A stretch of 64,000 nt of DNA from Podospora pseudoanserina (lineage: Eukaryota > Ascomycota > Sordariomycetes > Sordariales > Podosporaceae): the NCBI RefSeq assembly GCF_035222485.1, contig NC_085920.1, forward strand, positions 4,960,001-5,024,000, given 5' to 3'. Below, in pieces: positions 1 to 13,400 of the stretch (its first letter is position 1; the number at the start of each line of letters is the position of its first letter). Both the position numbers and the translations under genes were made by a program. The notes under the pieces are model-generated. The model worked only from the letters and a program-made list of their open reading frames with translations. It was not told the origin of the DNA and searched no databases.

Positions 1-618
1 AACAAGTCTTCGTACGATGTTGCGTTGTGCTATGGTGGGAGAAAAGGAACAGACGAGACAGCAGGGCAGCCGGCAACCACAGAAACAACGATGTCGTCGA
101 CGGGCACCTGCAGTCGGAACTCATTCCTGAGAATGGTACTTTCCTGTTCGGCTGTTTCCTTAATGGCCGGGAAGGTGCACCATGAGAACAGGGACCTATG
201 TACCTGCCTCAAGGTTGGTGTCAGCGGATCGCACATCTCTCCAAGGGAAGGCGGGAACAGAGACAAATAAGAAATAGGAAGGCAAGTGTCACCAAGAAGG
301 GGCAGATGCAGATGAGACGAAACACCATAATTATCTGAATAAAAGCTCAAGAATTGCAATCTCATAACGGGTGAGCATGATTACTACTCCTCAAATGCGA
401 ATCATCCCGACTTATCAATGCGGTCCTATGTGTCGTGTACAGTACATGATAAACTCCCGACGGCCGCAAAATGCTTGCCCATACCCTATACCAGAAAACC
501 ATCCCCCATCCCATGAACCATTGCAACCCAGAAAACAGAAACAAATAAATGATACGGAAACAGCTGTTCGCTACGACGCTGGCAGCAGATAAACAGACAA
601 GATCGCCCTCGTCAATAC
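1..618. other. Intergenic, downstream of PRB1
   Basis: No gene is supported here. Short open frames occur on both strands but show no recognisable protein and no splice structure. The stretch next to the PRB1 stop codon probably includes its 3' untranslated region. Confidence 0.5.
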
Positions 619-2274
619 TTAAGCGAGCTCCTCAAGGAACTCCTTGAGCTCCTCATCCACCATCTCGTGGATCTTCTTGGAGAACTTGTGGGCCTTCTCG
701 GAGAGGGAAGAGACACCCTTCACGACCTGGCCCGAGATGACATCGTACTCGTTCTCGATAAGCTCCTCAAGCTTGGAGACATCAAAGTCAGCCTTGGTGC
801 CCTTGGTCTTCTTGACCTTGTAGCCGCCAGCCTCGACGATGGCAGTATAGTTGTTGCAACCAGCACCGTTCCAGGCGAGGAGGTTGGGGGTGCCCTTGGG
901 CATGTCGGTGAGGGCATCCTCAGTGGCGATCTTGAGAAGGTTGTCCTTGAGCTTCTCGGGGGTGATGGGAGCAAGAGAGTACTCAGAGTCGGTGGCGGGC
1001 TGAAGAGAAAGGTAGTAGGCCAAGAGACCAGCGATATGGGGAGAGGCCATGGAAGTGCCGGAGATGGTGTTGGTGGCGTATTTGCTGCCGATCCAGGTGG
1101 AAAGAATGCTGAGACCGGGGGCGAAGATATCAGTGCACTTGCCATAGTTGGAGAAGTAGGCACGGCTGTCATCAATGCCAGAGGCACCGACCGTGACGGC
1201 CTTGGCAGCAGCAGCTGGCGAGTAGTTGCAGGCATCAGCGTTGTCGTTGCCGGCGGCGACGGCGAAGTGAATGCCGACAGAGACGGCGGCGTTCACAGTG
1301 TCATCGAGAGTCTTGGTCTTGCCACCACCAAGAGACATGTTGGCGACGGAGCCCTTGAAGCCCTTGCGCTTGCCATCCTTGGCCTCCTTGACGGCCTGGA
1401 TGTGAGACTTGGCAGCCCACTCCACACCGGCGACGACATCAGACATGGTGCCGGAGCCGTTAGAGCGAAGGACCTTGACGGCATAGACGTTGGCCTTCTT
1501 GGCGACACCATACTTCTTGCCGGCGATGGTGCCGGAGCAGTGAGTGCCGTGGCCATTGCCATCGACATCGGCATCGCCGGAGGGGATGGTCTTGCCCCAC
1601 TTGGCACGGCCATCGAAATCGACGTGGTCGACGTTGGTGCCAGTGTCAATAACGTAGGCATCAACACCCTCACCACCCTCAGCGGCGTACAAGTACTTGT
1701 TGAAGGTGGAGAAGCCCAGAGTATCACGGTGAGAGATACGAGCCAGACCCCAAGGGGCGGCCTTCTCAATCTCGCTGTCGCACTTGGCATCCTCAATCAC
1801 ACGCATGGTGTGGACAATGCTGTCACGCTCGATGTACTCGACCTGTTTGCGAATCTGTTAGTGAATGTCGAGAGGAAATTGGAGCATGGGGGGAAAGCTT
1901 ACATCAGGGTGCCTCCGGACCTTCTCGATGGTCTCCTCATCGAAGTGGCCAGCATAACCAAGGAACCCGGAGCCGACCTTGTAGGTGTGCTTCAAGCCGT
2001 GGAAGACATCGTCAACCAGAGGGAACTGACCACGCTTCTTGAGGTCTATCCGCTCGTTCTCACGAGTGGTGTGGAGCTCCTGGATCCAAGTGTGGTGATC
2101 CGACACCTTCTCCTCAGTTACGTGCTTCTTGAACTTGACAATGTAGGCATTTGGGATGACCTCGGCGTTGGCAGAGGAAAGAATGGGCGCAGCCTCGCCA
2201 TGGATGGTTTCAATCGAAGCACTTGGCGCCGCGGCAGCAGCGGCCGCGAGCGAGAGAATGGCGTAGCCCTTCAT
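619..2274 (-). CDS. PRB1: Vacuolar subtilisin-like serine protease (PRB1/cerevisin family, S8)
   Basis: Two exons (2274-1903 and 1842-619) join to a 531-residue pre-pro-protease. The intron (1902-1843) starts GTAAGC and ends CAG. Visible parts are an alanine-rich signal peptide (about 1-16), an inhibitor I9 propeptide (about 42-138) and a peptidase S8 domain with Asp190 (VIDTGT), His222 (GHGTHC), oxyanion Asn323 (AAGND) and Ser388 (GTSMASPH). In this family the propeptide is cleaved and the enzyme acts in the vacuole in bulk and autophagic protein turnover. Length and domain order match fungal vacuolar protease B. The ATG at 2274 is chosen because it begins the signal peptide; the frame upstream is low complexity. 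A close extracellular paralogue cannot be fully excluded, but the long propeptide and acidic/Lys-rich C-terminal tail favour the vacuolar form. Confidence 0.95.
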
Positions 2275-5200
2275 GATTGCGGGCAATTGTGGGGGTGACA
2301 AAGTCGATGAACCTGCGACTTGAAAAGATGGGGGAAAAGGAAGAAGACCCAACTACGATGTCTTCGTCGATGGGCTGGGTGACTGTTGCGACGGTGATGG
2401 GAGATGGATGATGGAGGAGTGAGAGAGAGGAAGAGGGAGCGAGCTCGGCATGGAATGGATGGGGAGGCTGCGTCCTGATAAAGACGTGGGCGGCGGCTGC
2501 GTAAGACCAACGCCTGCGGTTGCCTCAGGGAAGCCCCCAGCTCGTTAGTACTCAGGCGGAGCGGTGCAGCAGGACCCGAGAGCCGGGGGGGTTGACTCTC
2601 CACCCTGAACCGAAAGCGGCTTAGCAAAAGGCGGAGCAGCCAATGGGATGACCGTTGCCCTCCCCTACAGGGGCGAAATGCAGCTGTTGAGTGGCCTTGC
2701 GTGCGATAAGCGTGCCATCTGCCATTGTTTACCAGGCTTATCAGTTGCGTCTTCACCTCTGAGAATGACCACAAGGACAGCCATGGGAGACAACATGAAA
2801 CACATCATCTTTGCCACGTTTTAATCCGATTGTTCTCTCTTGTCTACGTGCTCTACATGGCGACTAGTTAACTCAACGAGCTTCCAGCGCCTGTTGAAAA
2901 CCAACAATGCCCGCCCGTGGTCCAGCTGCTGTTCCCTCTGTGCCGGATGAACAGCTTCCTTCTGGACTTACCGCCTTGCAGCCCTGGTTCAAGGACCCCT
3001 GGCCCGACTGTCACTTGATTCGCGAAGCTCTCTTGGAGCTCCAAGCTGTTCGACATCAAGGCACAGCGCATCAACACGACACTGCTCCTGCTTCCGATGC
3101 TGCTGTGGTCCTCAACCGCTGTCCTTATCCAACCAGCCTGGGCGAGGCTCACCGCGACGAGATCTGGGGTTGACCACAGCGAAGCGGATTGACTGCCTTG
3201 TCAGATCCCCTGTCAGGAACGTCACGCTTGGAGCTCTCCGACGATGCCAAGGTGCCAGCCAGCGCGGGGATCTCCACCCAAACTGGAACTGGTCATGAGT
3301 CCCTAGCACGTGCTGGATCTTGTATCGTTTGGGGACGTCTGACTCGACCAGTCCCGACCACCTCACGCTTCCCTTCCTGTTCCTGTTCCTGGGGTTGTCT
3401 TCGCTGTTGAGATAACATGGAATAATGAGAAATGCATTCCTGTTTTAGTACGGATTGATTGCAGCGGTGCACCACCGAGGGTTGAGCCAATATCGGTGAC
3501 CTCTAGGTAGCAGCTTACGCCGTGACTTGCAACCTTGATAGACAACCAGTTCACCGATTACATCATACCTTGCTCAACTGAGCAAACCAACGCTCACAGC
3601 TGGTATGTTGACTGGCGCATCGAACGAACCGCTTGCAAAACTTGGATAAAAGGCAGCAGTTTGTAATGAAGCCGTCATTAGATAGTATTCTCATGATTCA
3701 CCTCACAGGCAACACTTCGCAACACGCAGCCTGTCCCTTGGTGAACCTCCGACGCGGGTCGATGTGGAGACCACTTTGACCGTGGTTTATCGCCTTATCT
3801 AGCCACCTTATCCATATCTTGATAGGCGATCACACAGCTGACGGGCGTGACTCCAACTGCAACCCCTCAATCCCCTCACGGAGACTCTTGCCTCTCTCGT
3901 GGTGGATCAACACCATGTGTACACTCCAACCCTGGTATTTTTGTTAGCGCGGGACTTCATGATATTTCCCACCCAGAACCTCATCCACAACCAATTTTTA
4001 CGGTGAAAAAAGGGCATCGTAAAATTCTTCTTACTTTTCAGATTATCATCGTCCAAGTGAGTGTATTATTTTGGCGTTCTGAGGGCAGATGTTGTAGATA
4101 TTTGAAAATCTGATCTTGACCCCTGTGACTGACCACTATGTGTCTATTGTCAAGGGAACTTTGCTGAACATAGAGGGGGCTAAGCAATTCCGGGTTGTAG
4201 CTGTGTTTTCTGGCATTCTGACGACGCCTCGGGCAATATCCAGCAACATGTTCCAGACTCCGTGACTCGCTTCTCCAATTCTGAAACCCCAATCCAATCG
4301 TTGGCCGTCGGAACCAGAACACAGCAGAGGCTTGTGATTCTGCGATTTCCACGACATCTTGCATTGCATGTAATATTATTGCCCCGTAGACAGAGTGTGA
4401 GTGAGGCGGCATACCAAACGGATACTGAGATAGACTCTGCATTCAAGGTGATACGGTATCTATGGGGGGCTTTCAACGGTTGTAGGCATGGATTTCGGAT
4501 GTTCCGGGGAAGCACTTCAGCGAGTCCATGATTGGATATCTTGGGTGACAGCTACCATATACCGAGGCCCCATGCCGCAGCATTTGAAAGACTGACATCA
4601 ACTAGGAGCAGTTTATAGACTGTGAAAGGAAAAATCATACCATTCTCCAGGGCTGAGAAGCCCAGAAGTCTCTTTTTTGTGCTCTTTCAGAACATGTCTC
4701 CAAGGCAGACCAAACAGCCACTTCAGTTACACCCGTCTCAGCCCCACTTACAAGTCCCACTGTTTCAGTGATGCACCGCCACAGGACCCCTCCAAATGGA
4801 TCCCTCAGGTGAATTGGATTCGGTCTTCACCAGCGCTGATGTGGCCCTGCAAGGCAGCTCCAGAACAGTGGACAAGCTCGAGGCTGAAGGCTGACGGGAG
4901 CTTCTTTTTGGCCTTCTAGATAGGAGCAGAAGCCTCCACGACCCAACCACCAGCTCACCGGCACTCACTTGGCTCCTTTCCATGAGGGAAGCTCTTTGCT
5001 TTGTATCTTGATCTCATTCTTTTGGCATCTTACCAATTATATCGCCTAGCCGTCGACCTTGGCCTTGGCCGCAAGAAACATCGGATTCGGTACTCGTATG
5101 CGGCGGAGGTACCGCTTACGATGCTGGCGTAAGCTCTGTGGTGAATATTAGCACCAACGGAAAGCATGCCCATGACAGCTCTCTAAGGTTTTACGACGGC

Positions 5201-5306
5201 GGATTAATACACAAAACTGCGAAACCTCGATGGGATATTCGAGCGCAGACACACTTTCATAAAGAAGAAAAGCGATTGGGCTATTCCCCCACCAGCGGTC
5301 CCTAAT
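2275..5306. other. 3-kb divergent intergenic region between PRB1 and the BEACH gene
   Basis: Both flanking genes are transcribed away from this stretch, so it holds two promoters. It contains several short open frames (for example 2907-3173 + and 4038-4442 -), but none has a recognisable domain, consensus splice sites or a clear coding pattern. The first 500 bp upstream of PRB1 are GC-rich and pyrimidine-patterned, as in a 5' untranslated region. No repeat was recognised. Confidence 0.4.
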
Positions 5307-8300
5307 ATGCTTGCCGTGCGCTCTCGACGTTATCGATCGTCGACTTCGGCTTCGACCATCCAAACATCGAAAGCCGCTGAGGTCCTCCAGCGTCTGCTTC
5401 GACAACTCTCCGAGACAGCAAACTCCCGCTCTGCCGATGGGTACCCCGGAATCGAGGATCTGCTCGAGCAGATCCGCCAGATACACCAGTACGTTGCTGC
5501 CGCGCAACCGCCTTCCCAACCTCAAGACGACTTTCGACACTTGAACGGCTTCCAGACCCTCCTCGAAGTTTTGCGATCGTTCTCGGGCTTTTATAACATA
5601 CAAAAAAGAAGCAAAGACGAGAGGAGGGGAATATTTGATTTGCTTCACGTCATTTTGGCGACTGTCTCTGCTGCATTCAGGGGCCATCCGGGAAACAGGA
5701 GGTACTTCCAAGATAGAGTCGATGGCGGAGGATGGGAGTCTCTGGAACAAATAATTGCCAGCATTGGTGTGGGAGGCGGAGAATCAGACTTGTGGACAAA
5801 CTGTCAGTTGTTTGGGAAGCTGCTATCGTTCGCCCTGGACGACCAGCGGCTCGATGAGCTCTGTCGTTCTGTGGCTTCGTCCTCGACGGCATCTCGGCCT
5901 ACATCCGCCCCTGGGACGGATGATCAAGGAGAGTCACCGACACCGATTGCGGACAATACAAAAGAGAGCCAGGGCCAGCTTGACAGTTTAGAAGCTATCG
6001 AGGCCAGGCTTGCACAGATTCTAGGGCCCAACACGGTGGTTCAGAATGCCGAGATTATACGGACGGTCGTGGGCTTTTGGGAATCAATACCGAGAACCAA
6101 AGGGGCACCGCCAGATTTGGCTTCGATGATTGTCTTGATAACGCTGTCGTCTGTTGGTTCGGCCTCTCTTTTCAACCTCACGGCATTACATGGAACCGGC
6201 ATGCTCTCCAGACTATTGCGACTGCTGTTCTCTAGTGAGCGCATTCTTACCGAGGCCGAGACAGAAAAGGCGTTGCCCCTGAGCAAATCGCTCATGTACC
6301 TTGGGGTAGACCAGCTGGCTGATGCGCAGTTTTTACTCTGCAATCGGGGCGAGGATGTCTCTGAATTTTGTCTCGACATGACGGAAAAGAACAACGGGCC
6401 ACCTTTCATTCAGTTTGACCTGTCACTTCACGGTCATTCTTCCGTTGAACTGCCCAACCTCGGGCGACCTTTTCCACCCCATTCGTCCGCCGGATACACT
6501 TTTGCTGCCTGGGTCCGTGTCGACAGATTCGATCCCCATTCGCACACCACACTCTTTGGAGTATTCGACTCTACGCAGACCTGCTTTTTGCTGGCTTACC
6601 TCGAGAGGGACACCAAAAACTTCATTCTGCAAACATCTGTTACCTCGTCCCGTCCCAGTGTTCGGTTCAAGACAGTTTCTTTCAAGGAGAAGCGGTGGTA
6701 TCACATCGCCATCGTGCACCGCCGGCCCAAGGCACTCGCTGCAAGCAAGGCCAGCCTCTATGTCAACGGGGAATTTGCAGAGCAGATACGATCGGCATAT
6801 CCAAATCCACCTCCCATCTCCAACACGAGCACTGAGAGCTTCGCTTCGTTTGCGTCAAGCAGTCACAAAACAAATCCAGTACAGGCATTCCTGGGCACAC
6901 CCCGTGATCTTGCGACCCAGGTTGGCCCTGGTCTTGTGCATTCGAAATGGTCCCTTGCCTCTGCTCAAATGTTTGAGGATGTCCTGAGCGATGATTTTCT
7001 TGCGGTGCATTACCGACTTGGACCACGGTATCAGGGTAACTTTCAAGACTGCCTTGGAGGGTTTCAGACGTATGAGGCCTCGGCCGCTCTTGGACTCCGT
7101 AACGAGCTGTTCCATCCCGGCAAGGATGAGAACTCGGATATCCTCAGAGCTATCAGAGATAAGGCTAGCTCCATTGTTCCCGAACAGAAAGTATTGCTCA
7201 GCATTCTCCCTAGGGCGGTGTTCCGTACGGATGGCAAGTTCATGGACTCGTCGCTCTTTCGTTCACTGTCGAGGAACTCGGCTGGCAGTTTGTTCCATAC
7301 TACCACTAAGACGGGAGTCTCTGTTGCGATCAACGCTGCTGTTCCGTGTATCAATGATGCGCTAATCAGAATGAACGGAGTATCGCTTCTCGTTGGCGAC
7401 CCAGTCTTGACCACGCCGTATTACTTTGATGACAATTTCTGGCGACTTGGTGGCTTCACACCTGTGGTGCTGAAGCTGGTTGAGCGCGCCACAACCCCTC
7501 AGGATCTCCTCCGGTCTGTCGAGATGACCTTTCATTGTATCGAAAAGAGCTGGCGAAACAGTGAGGCCATGGAGAGGGACAATGGATATGCTATCTTGAG
7601 CATGCTTCTCCGGGCCAAGCTCGGATACGGAATTCCGGCTTCAGACAGCGTCTCACAGTCGTGGCGGCTTGCCGTCACGAACGAGGCAAGAGACAGGCTC
7701 AGCTTCCAGCTCTTGAGCTTGGTCCTCAGCTTCGTGGGTTACAAACATGCGGACCCCATCGAATCATTTGTCGTGAACCCTCTCGCTTATCGTATTCTCC
7801 TCATCGACCCCGATACCTGGCGCAAAGCGGCCCCGATCACCCAAGAACTCTATTACAAGCAGTTTGTGACCTTTGCCGTGAAAAGCAAGCACCACCAATT
7901 CAACAGCAAGCGGCTGCTCAGAATGCGTACGTCAGAGTTTGCTTGAGGCTCATCAGTATTTCATATACTCACTACTCATTCTATAGGCATCATCAAGAGG
8001 CTGCTGGATGCTCTCAAGGCCGAGACCATCTCGGAAGACATCCTGCCTCATTTCATGGCCTCGTTTGAGAGTCTGGTCAAATGCAATTTTAATGCAGAGG
8101 TTCACCGTTCTCTTGCCCTTTTCATCACCTACGCCTTCCATACCCCTGCTGGCTCCCTGCCCCGTACTCCCAAACCTATATCCAGAGCAGGGACGCCTTC
8201 CCTGAGCAACTTGAGAAGACCAGTCCCGGTTGAGACGGGACCGTCCTCCTCGAACGGCCCCTCAAGATTACTTACAAAGAAACAATTAGGCATCAAGTTC

Positions 8301-11300
8301 CTAGAGATGTACACACGGTTTCTCTGCGAGAAAACCAACCCGGCTGACATCCGCAAGTTCGCCAAGACAGTAACAAATAAGGTGATATTCGGTGTCGACC
8401 CAGAGAGATTCCCGAGGCCATATGTAGTACTGACGCCCTTGCAGTGGCTCCTCTACCTGCTTGCGGAGGACGATCCAGAAATCGTTGTCCACGGATGCAA
8501 GATTCTCGCCCGCCTCATAGTGTCGCAGCCGACAACGTACACAACCAAATTCTCTACTAGGTCTGGAGGGTTTCACATCATGGCTCACCGCTTGAAGCAG
8601 TGGTGGGACATTGCTACTCTCTGGCCGATCCTGTTCAGTATCCTGTTTGGGTACGACGTTGCGAATATCAACTTTGACAAGTCGTTTGACTTTTTCAGTC
8701 TCTTGGAGATATTTGGGAATCGACATGTGGTTTTCCCCGATGTGCTGCCGGTTATCATCTCGATGCTGCAGCACGGGCTGAGGGATATTCTCAAGTATCA
8801 GGATGATCCGGACTCTCCGCATGGAGACTGGGAGACGCCCAGGAGTGGTTCGGAAGGTCTTACTGCCGTCCAGACGCGTCCAAGGGCTCGGTCTATGGAA
8901 CTGGGCCAGGCTTTGGAGCCGCGGAGTATGTCTCTTTCTTGCCTTTGCTCTGGATCTTCGCTGACATATTGTCTAGAAACACGCCTGCCTGACAAAGAGA
9001 GGGTCTCGGCTAGTGTTGGAGTTCTTCAGACCGTTGTCCGCTTTTTGTCAGACATGCACAGTCGGTCGGCCAGCTTCAGAGATTTTGCCCTTAACTCTGA
9101 CTACGTTCGCCTCCTTTTCTCGGCATTGTACCCCATCATCGTCAGCGCCGATCCCGTTACCCCCGATACTGAGCTCAACTCCAAAGACTCGATCCTCACA
9201 TTTGAGGGAGGCGACGTGCTTATCAGGCCGGTTCCCGGCTCTTCGACTACGGCCACTCCAATCATTCGAACCGCAAACGCAGGACAAATGGACGGGCCAC
9301 CGTCGTCTGTACAGGGTCGCGGTACTCCTCTGCGGCGACCTTCCTCGTTCATATTGGTGGCATCACAACAGCAGCAGCCACTCTCCCCACCCATCCCCGC
9401 TCGTCTCAGCCATGTCATGTCGCCAAAGAAGCGGGTAAATACGCAGAAAGTCAGCAACGTGGTACTCGAGGGAGTGCTGGAGCTCATCATCAACGTCTTC
9501 ACTGATCAGCTGCTCGTTCGAAAAGAATTTCCTGGTTTTGGTCTCTTCTTGAAGGTTCCTCCCGGCTTTCAGGAACATCAGGCCTACTTTGAGACGTATG
9601 TTCTTCGTAATGTTATCACCCACCTGAAAAACACCATTCAGCTCGAGCAAAAGACCCTTCTCGAGCCGAGGATTCTGCAGAACATGTCTCGGTTGAACAT
9701 TCACATGGTGGAAGCGATCTTTGAGGGGTGGTTCATGAATGGAGCAGAGACGATGATTGACTTTGCCGGGACTTTGCTGGAGTACCTGCTGCGACCTGAC
9801 ATCTCGTCTTTGAAGAGCGTCCGTCTTTGCAGCTCGGCGGTGGCAACGATCAGGGCATGCTTCTTGAAGCTGACGCTTTTGCGGCTGTCGGACATGGATG
9901 ATCCGCAGTGCCAGGATGCGGATGCTGTTGCTAGTATAGGGCAGCTGATGTACTGGCAGACTGTGCTGCTCAACTGTCTGCAGGTGGAGGATGATAACAT
10001 GAAGCTGTTGTGGTATCAACTTTACAACAAGCTGGTTGATACGAGAGAGCAAGTTCGGATGATCGCTGCGACGGTGTGGCGAATCATGCTGGTGCAAAAG
10101 CCGGAGGAGGCCTCGGTTTTGTTCAGGCAGATCATGACGCCTGATCAGCAGCATCTGACGAGGGGATTCAGAAAACTGACTGAGCTGGATGACAATGCGT
10201 TTTTGGAATGGGTTGATCAGCATCGGCCTTCATTGGATGTGTTGTTTGTCGGGGGGATTTCCAAGACGTGGGAGGAGTTTGTTGGTGGGGAGAATCAGCG
10301 GTACAATGACACTGCGAGGACGAGGTTGAGGAACCGGAAGGAGAAGTTGAAGCAGTGGCATGCTGAGTTGAGGGAGAGGGAGAACGTGCTGCTGAGGCAT
10401 GAGATGGCGAACAGCGCGTGGATGAAGAGTATTTACTTCACTGAGCACTTCAAGTACCAGAGGCACTTGCAAGACCAACAAGATGACAACGCGTTCTTGG
10501 CGTGGACGTTTAGCAAGATGGACAGGGACTTGAGGAGGCCGGGAGCGGTGTTTGCAGAGAGGCAGGAGATTAAGTGGAAGCTGGATCGGACGGAGGGGAG
10601 GAACAGGATGAGGTTGAGGTTGTTGCCCGAGTATCCTGATCAGCATAGGGAGTATAGGCCGAAGAGGGGGGATAATTCGGGTCTGAAGCTGAATACGGGG
10701 TTGGCGGGGGGTCGACAGTCGAGCATTGGGATGACGTCGGCCAGTTCGACGCCGCCGATCGAGGCTGGGGAGGAGGAGGATACTGCTGAGGAAGGGGAGG
10801 AGGTGGTGAATGGGAAGGGGTTGGATCGGCAGGGGGTGACGCCGGAGGATGACTTTGAGCTGGTGGAGGATCCGAATGATCCGGATGGGGATGATAATTT
10901 TGAGGACAAGAACAGGAAGGTGATGAGGAGGTTGCAGCAGGGGGATTCGGTGCAGAATGTCTTCAACATTTCCAGGATCATTGGACTGGATGCCTCGGAG
11001 GGGATCTTGATTGTTGGGAAGGAGGCGCTGTATCTCATGGACAGCTTGTTTCAAAGTGCCGATGGCGAGATCATCAACGTATGGCAAGCACCGCCGGAGG
11101 AGCGAGATCCGTTTTCCATCATCATTGCTGGCAAGAAGGCGGATGAGGCGCGCCAGGAGCAGAGCCGTGCTGGTTCGGAATCGCGCAGCTGGAAGTGGCG
11201 GGAAGTTCTGATGCTGTCCAAGAGACGGTTCCTCTTCCGGGATGTGGCCATCGAAATGTTCTTCACTGATGGCCGCAGTTATCTGCTTACGGCAATCAAC

Positions 11301-13400
11301 TCGACGATGAGAGACGAGATTTATGCCAGGCTTACCGCCAAGGTGCCGCATAATAGCAACCCGAGTTTGCTGCCGAATCCGGAGGATGCCTGGAGATTGG
11401 AGGCTCTCAAGTTCACCGAGGAGGCACCGCAAACGCTAGGGGCCAAGTTTGGCAGCATTTTCAACTCGTCGGGGTGGAACCCGCTGATGAAGAGGTGGCA
11501 GAAGGGAGAGATATCCAACTTTCACTATCTGATGCTGGTCAACACCATGGCGGGCAGAACGTTCAACGATCTGACGCAATATCCGGTTTTCCCGTGGGTG
11601 TTGGCGGATTATACGAGTGAGGAGCTGGACTTGAATAATCCTGCGACGTTCAGGGATTTGTCCAAGCCGATGGGCGCGCAGAATCCTAGTCGGGCGGCGG
11701 ATTTCAACATGAGGTACAAGAGCCTGGCCGAGATTGGGGAGACGCCGTTTCATTATGGGACGCATTACTCGTCTGCGATGATCGTGTCGTCGTATTTGAT
11801 TCGGTTGCCGCCGTTTGTGCAGTCTTACATACTGCTGCAGGGTGGGACGTTTGATCACCCTGATCGGTTGTTTTTCTCCATCGAGGGGACTTGGACGTCG
11901 TCGTCGAAGGATAACGGGTCGGACGTGAGGGAGCTGATTCCTGAGTTCTTTTACCTTCCGGACTTTTTGACGAATGTCAATGGTTACAACTTTGGTGAAC
12001 GCCAAGGTGGCCAGGGGAAGGTGGACAATGTCATCCTGCCCCCTTGGGCCAAGGGCGATCCCAAGATCTTCATAGCCAAACACCGTGAGGCTCTCGAGTC
12101 TCCCCATGTGAGCCAGCACCTCCACAAATGGATCGATCTCATCTTTGGGTACAAGCAGCGCGGAGAAGCCGCGGTGGAAAACTTGAATGTCTTCCACCAT
12201 CTCTCTTACAAGGGCGCCAGAGATTTGGATGACATTGTCGACCCTCAGGAACGTGCCATTACTACGGGCATCATCCACAATTTTGGCCAGACCCCCCACC
12301 AAGTCTTTACTCGGCCACACCCCGCCAGGGAATACGACCGCTGCCCGATCAAGCGGTTGGACACCTCCATCTCCGCCCTGACTAAACTCCCCTACCCGCT
12401 GCTGGAAAGCCACGAACGGGTGTCGTCATTGATTTACGTCCAGAAATACGACCGGCTGCTTTGCGCCTCCCCGTTCAGGATCAACCTCCCCCCGTTCTAC
12501 GACAAGTTTGTCGAATGGGGTTATGCGGATAACTCGGTCAGGTTCTTCTTTAGCGACAACCGCCGTTTGGCGGGGCTGCACGAGAATCTGCACATAGGGC
12601 AGATATCAACCCTCACATTTGCAGACAGCAAAACGCTGATCACGGCCGGGGAGGACTGTGTCGTTTCTGTCTACAACGTGCAGACATCCCCCGGAAAACC
12701 GGTGGAACTGCAGCAGAGGTCGAGCTTATTCGGGCACAAGACTCCGGTCACCAACATCGCGGTGGCGAAGGCGTTTTCGACGATTGTGACGGTATCGCAA
12801 GATGGGGTTGCGTTTCTTTGGGATCTGAACAGGTTGGAGTTCATCAGACGGTTGCCGATGCCGATGAGGGGGGTGGGACAGCAGGTCGAGTGTGTGGCTG
12901 TGAATGACACGACGGGGAACATTATGGTTTGTGTTGGGCAGAGCGTGGTGTTGTTTACGGTGAATGGGGAGGTGATTTTGGATCAGAATGTATGTGGTGG
13001 TGGTGGGGGGGGCGAGGGGGAGGTGACGGATGATTACGTGCATAGCTGTGCGTTTTATGAGGGGTCGGGGGGGAATGAGTGGTTGGAGAATCAGTTGGTT
13101 TTTACGGGGCATAAGAGGGGGAGGGTGAATATTTGGAGGAAGACGGTTAGCAAGGAGGGGAGGTGGGTGCTGGAGTGGATGAGGAGGTTGGATCATGTGA
13201 ATCAGGGGAAGATGACGAGTGAGAGGGGGGAGAATGTGGAGGCGGCGGTGACGTGTATTGCGCCTATGGAGAGGTTGGTGTATACGGGCGATGATGATGG
13301 GAGGGTGGTTAGTTTTCCTTTTTTTTTTTTCCCCCTGATATTGATGATAAGCTAACGGTGGTGATAGTATGAATGGAATCTGGTCCAACGAGAGAGGTGA
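5307..13400 (+). CDS. BEACH-WD40 protein (BPH1 / LvsA / neurobeachin-like)
   Basis: Four exons (5307-7926, 7987-8925, 8977-13307, 13368-13400) give 2,640 residues with consistent phases. Order: helical N-terminal region; a concanavalin/LamG-like domain (about 365-540); a long armadillo-like region; an acidic linker; a PH-like domain (about 1835-1975); the BEACH domain (about 2015-2300, starting WNPLMKRWQKGEISNF and containing LIFGYKQRG); and WD40 repeats to the end. Such proteins act in vesicle fusion/fission and vacuolar or endosomal trafficking; yeast BPH1 is the fungal representative. Intron 2 (8926-8976, 51 nt) is in frame and stop-free, so it can be mistaken for coding. The last intron (13308-13367) has GTTAGT, a GCTAACG branch and TAG, and leads to a 33-nt exon ending YEWNLVQRER. 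Reading through that intron gives a false T-rich end at 13355. The start ATG is the first in the open frame. Confidence 0.93.

Noticed and set aside
667-2298. A 543-codon open frame on the plus strand opposite PRB1
   Set aside because: It is the antisense shadow of a GC-rich, strongly codon-biased gene, spans the PRB1 intron without splice logic and has a Gly/Val/Asp/Leu-rich composition typical of such shadows.
2907-3173. Possible small gene of 88 codons upstream of the BEACH gene
   Set aside because: No recognisable family, no splice sites, and the opposite strand is equally open; not enough support.
4038-4442. Possible degenerate gene on the minus strand in the PRB1-BEACH gap
   Set aside because: Three overlapping short frames without a convincing protein; could be relic sequence but cannot be shown.
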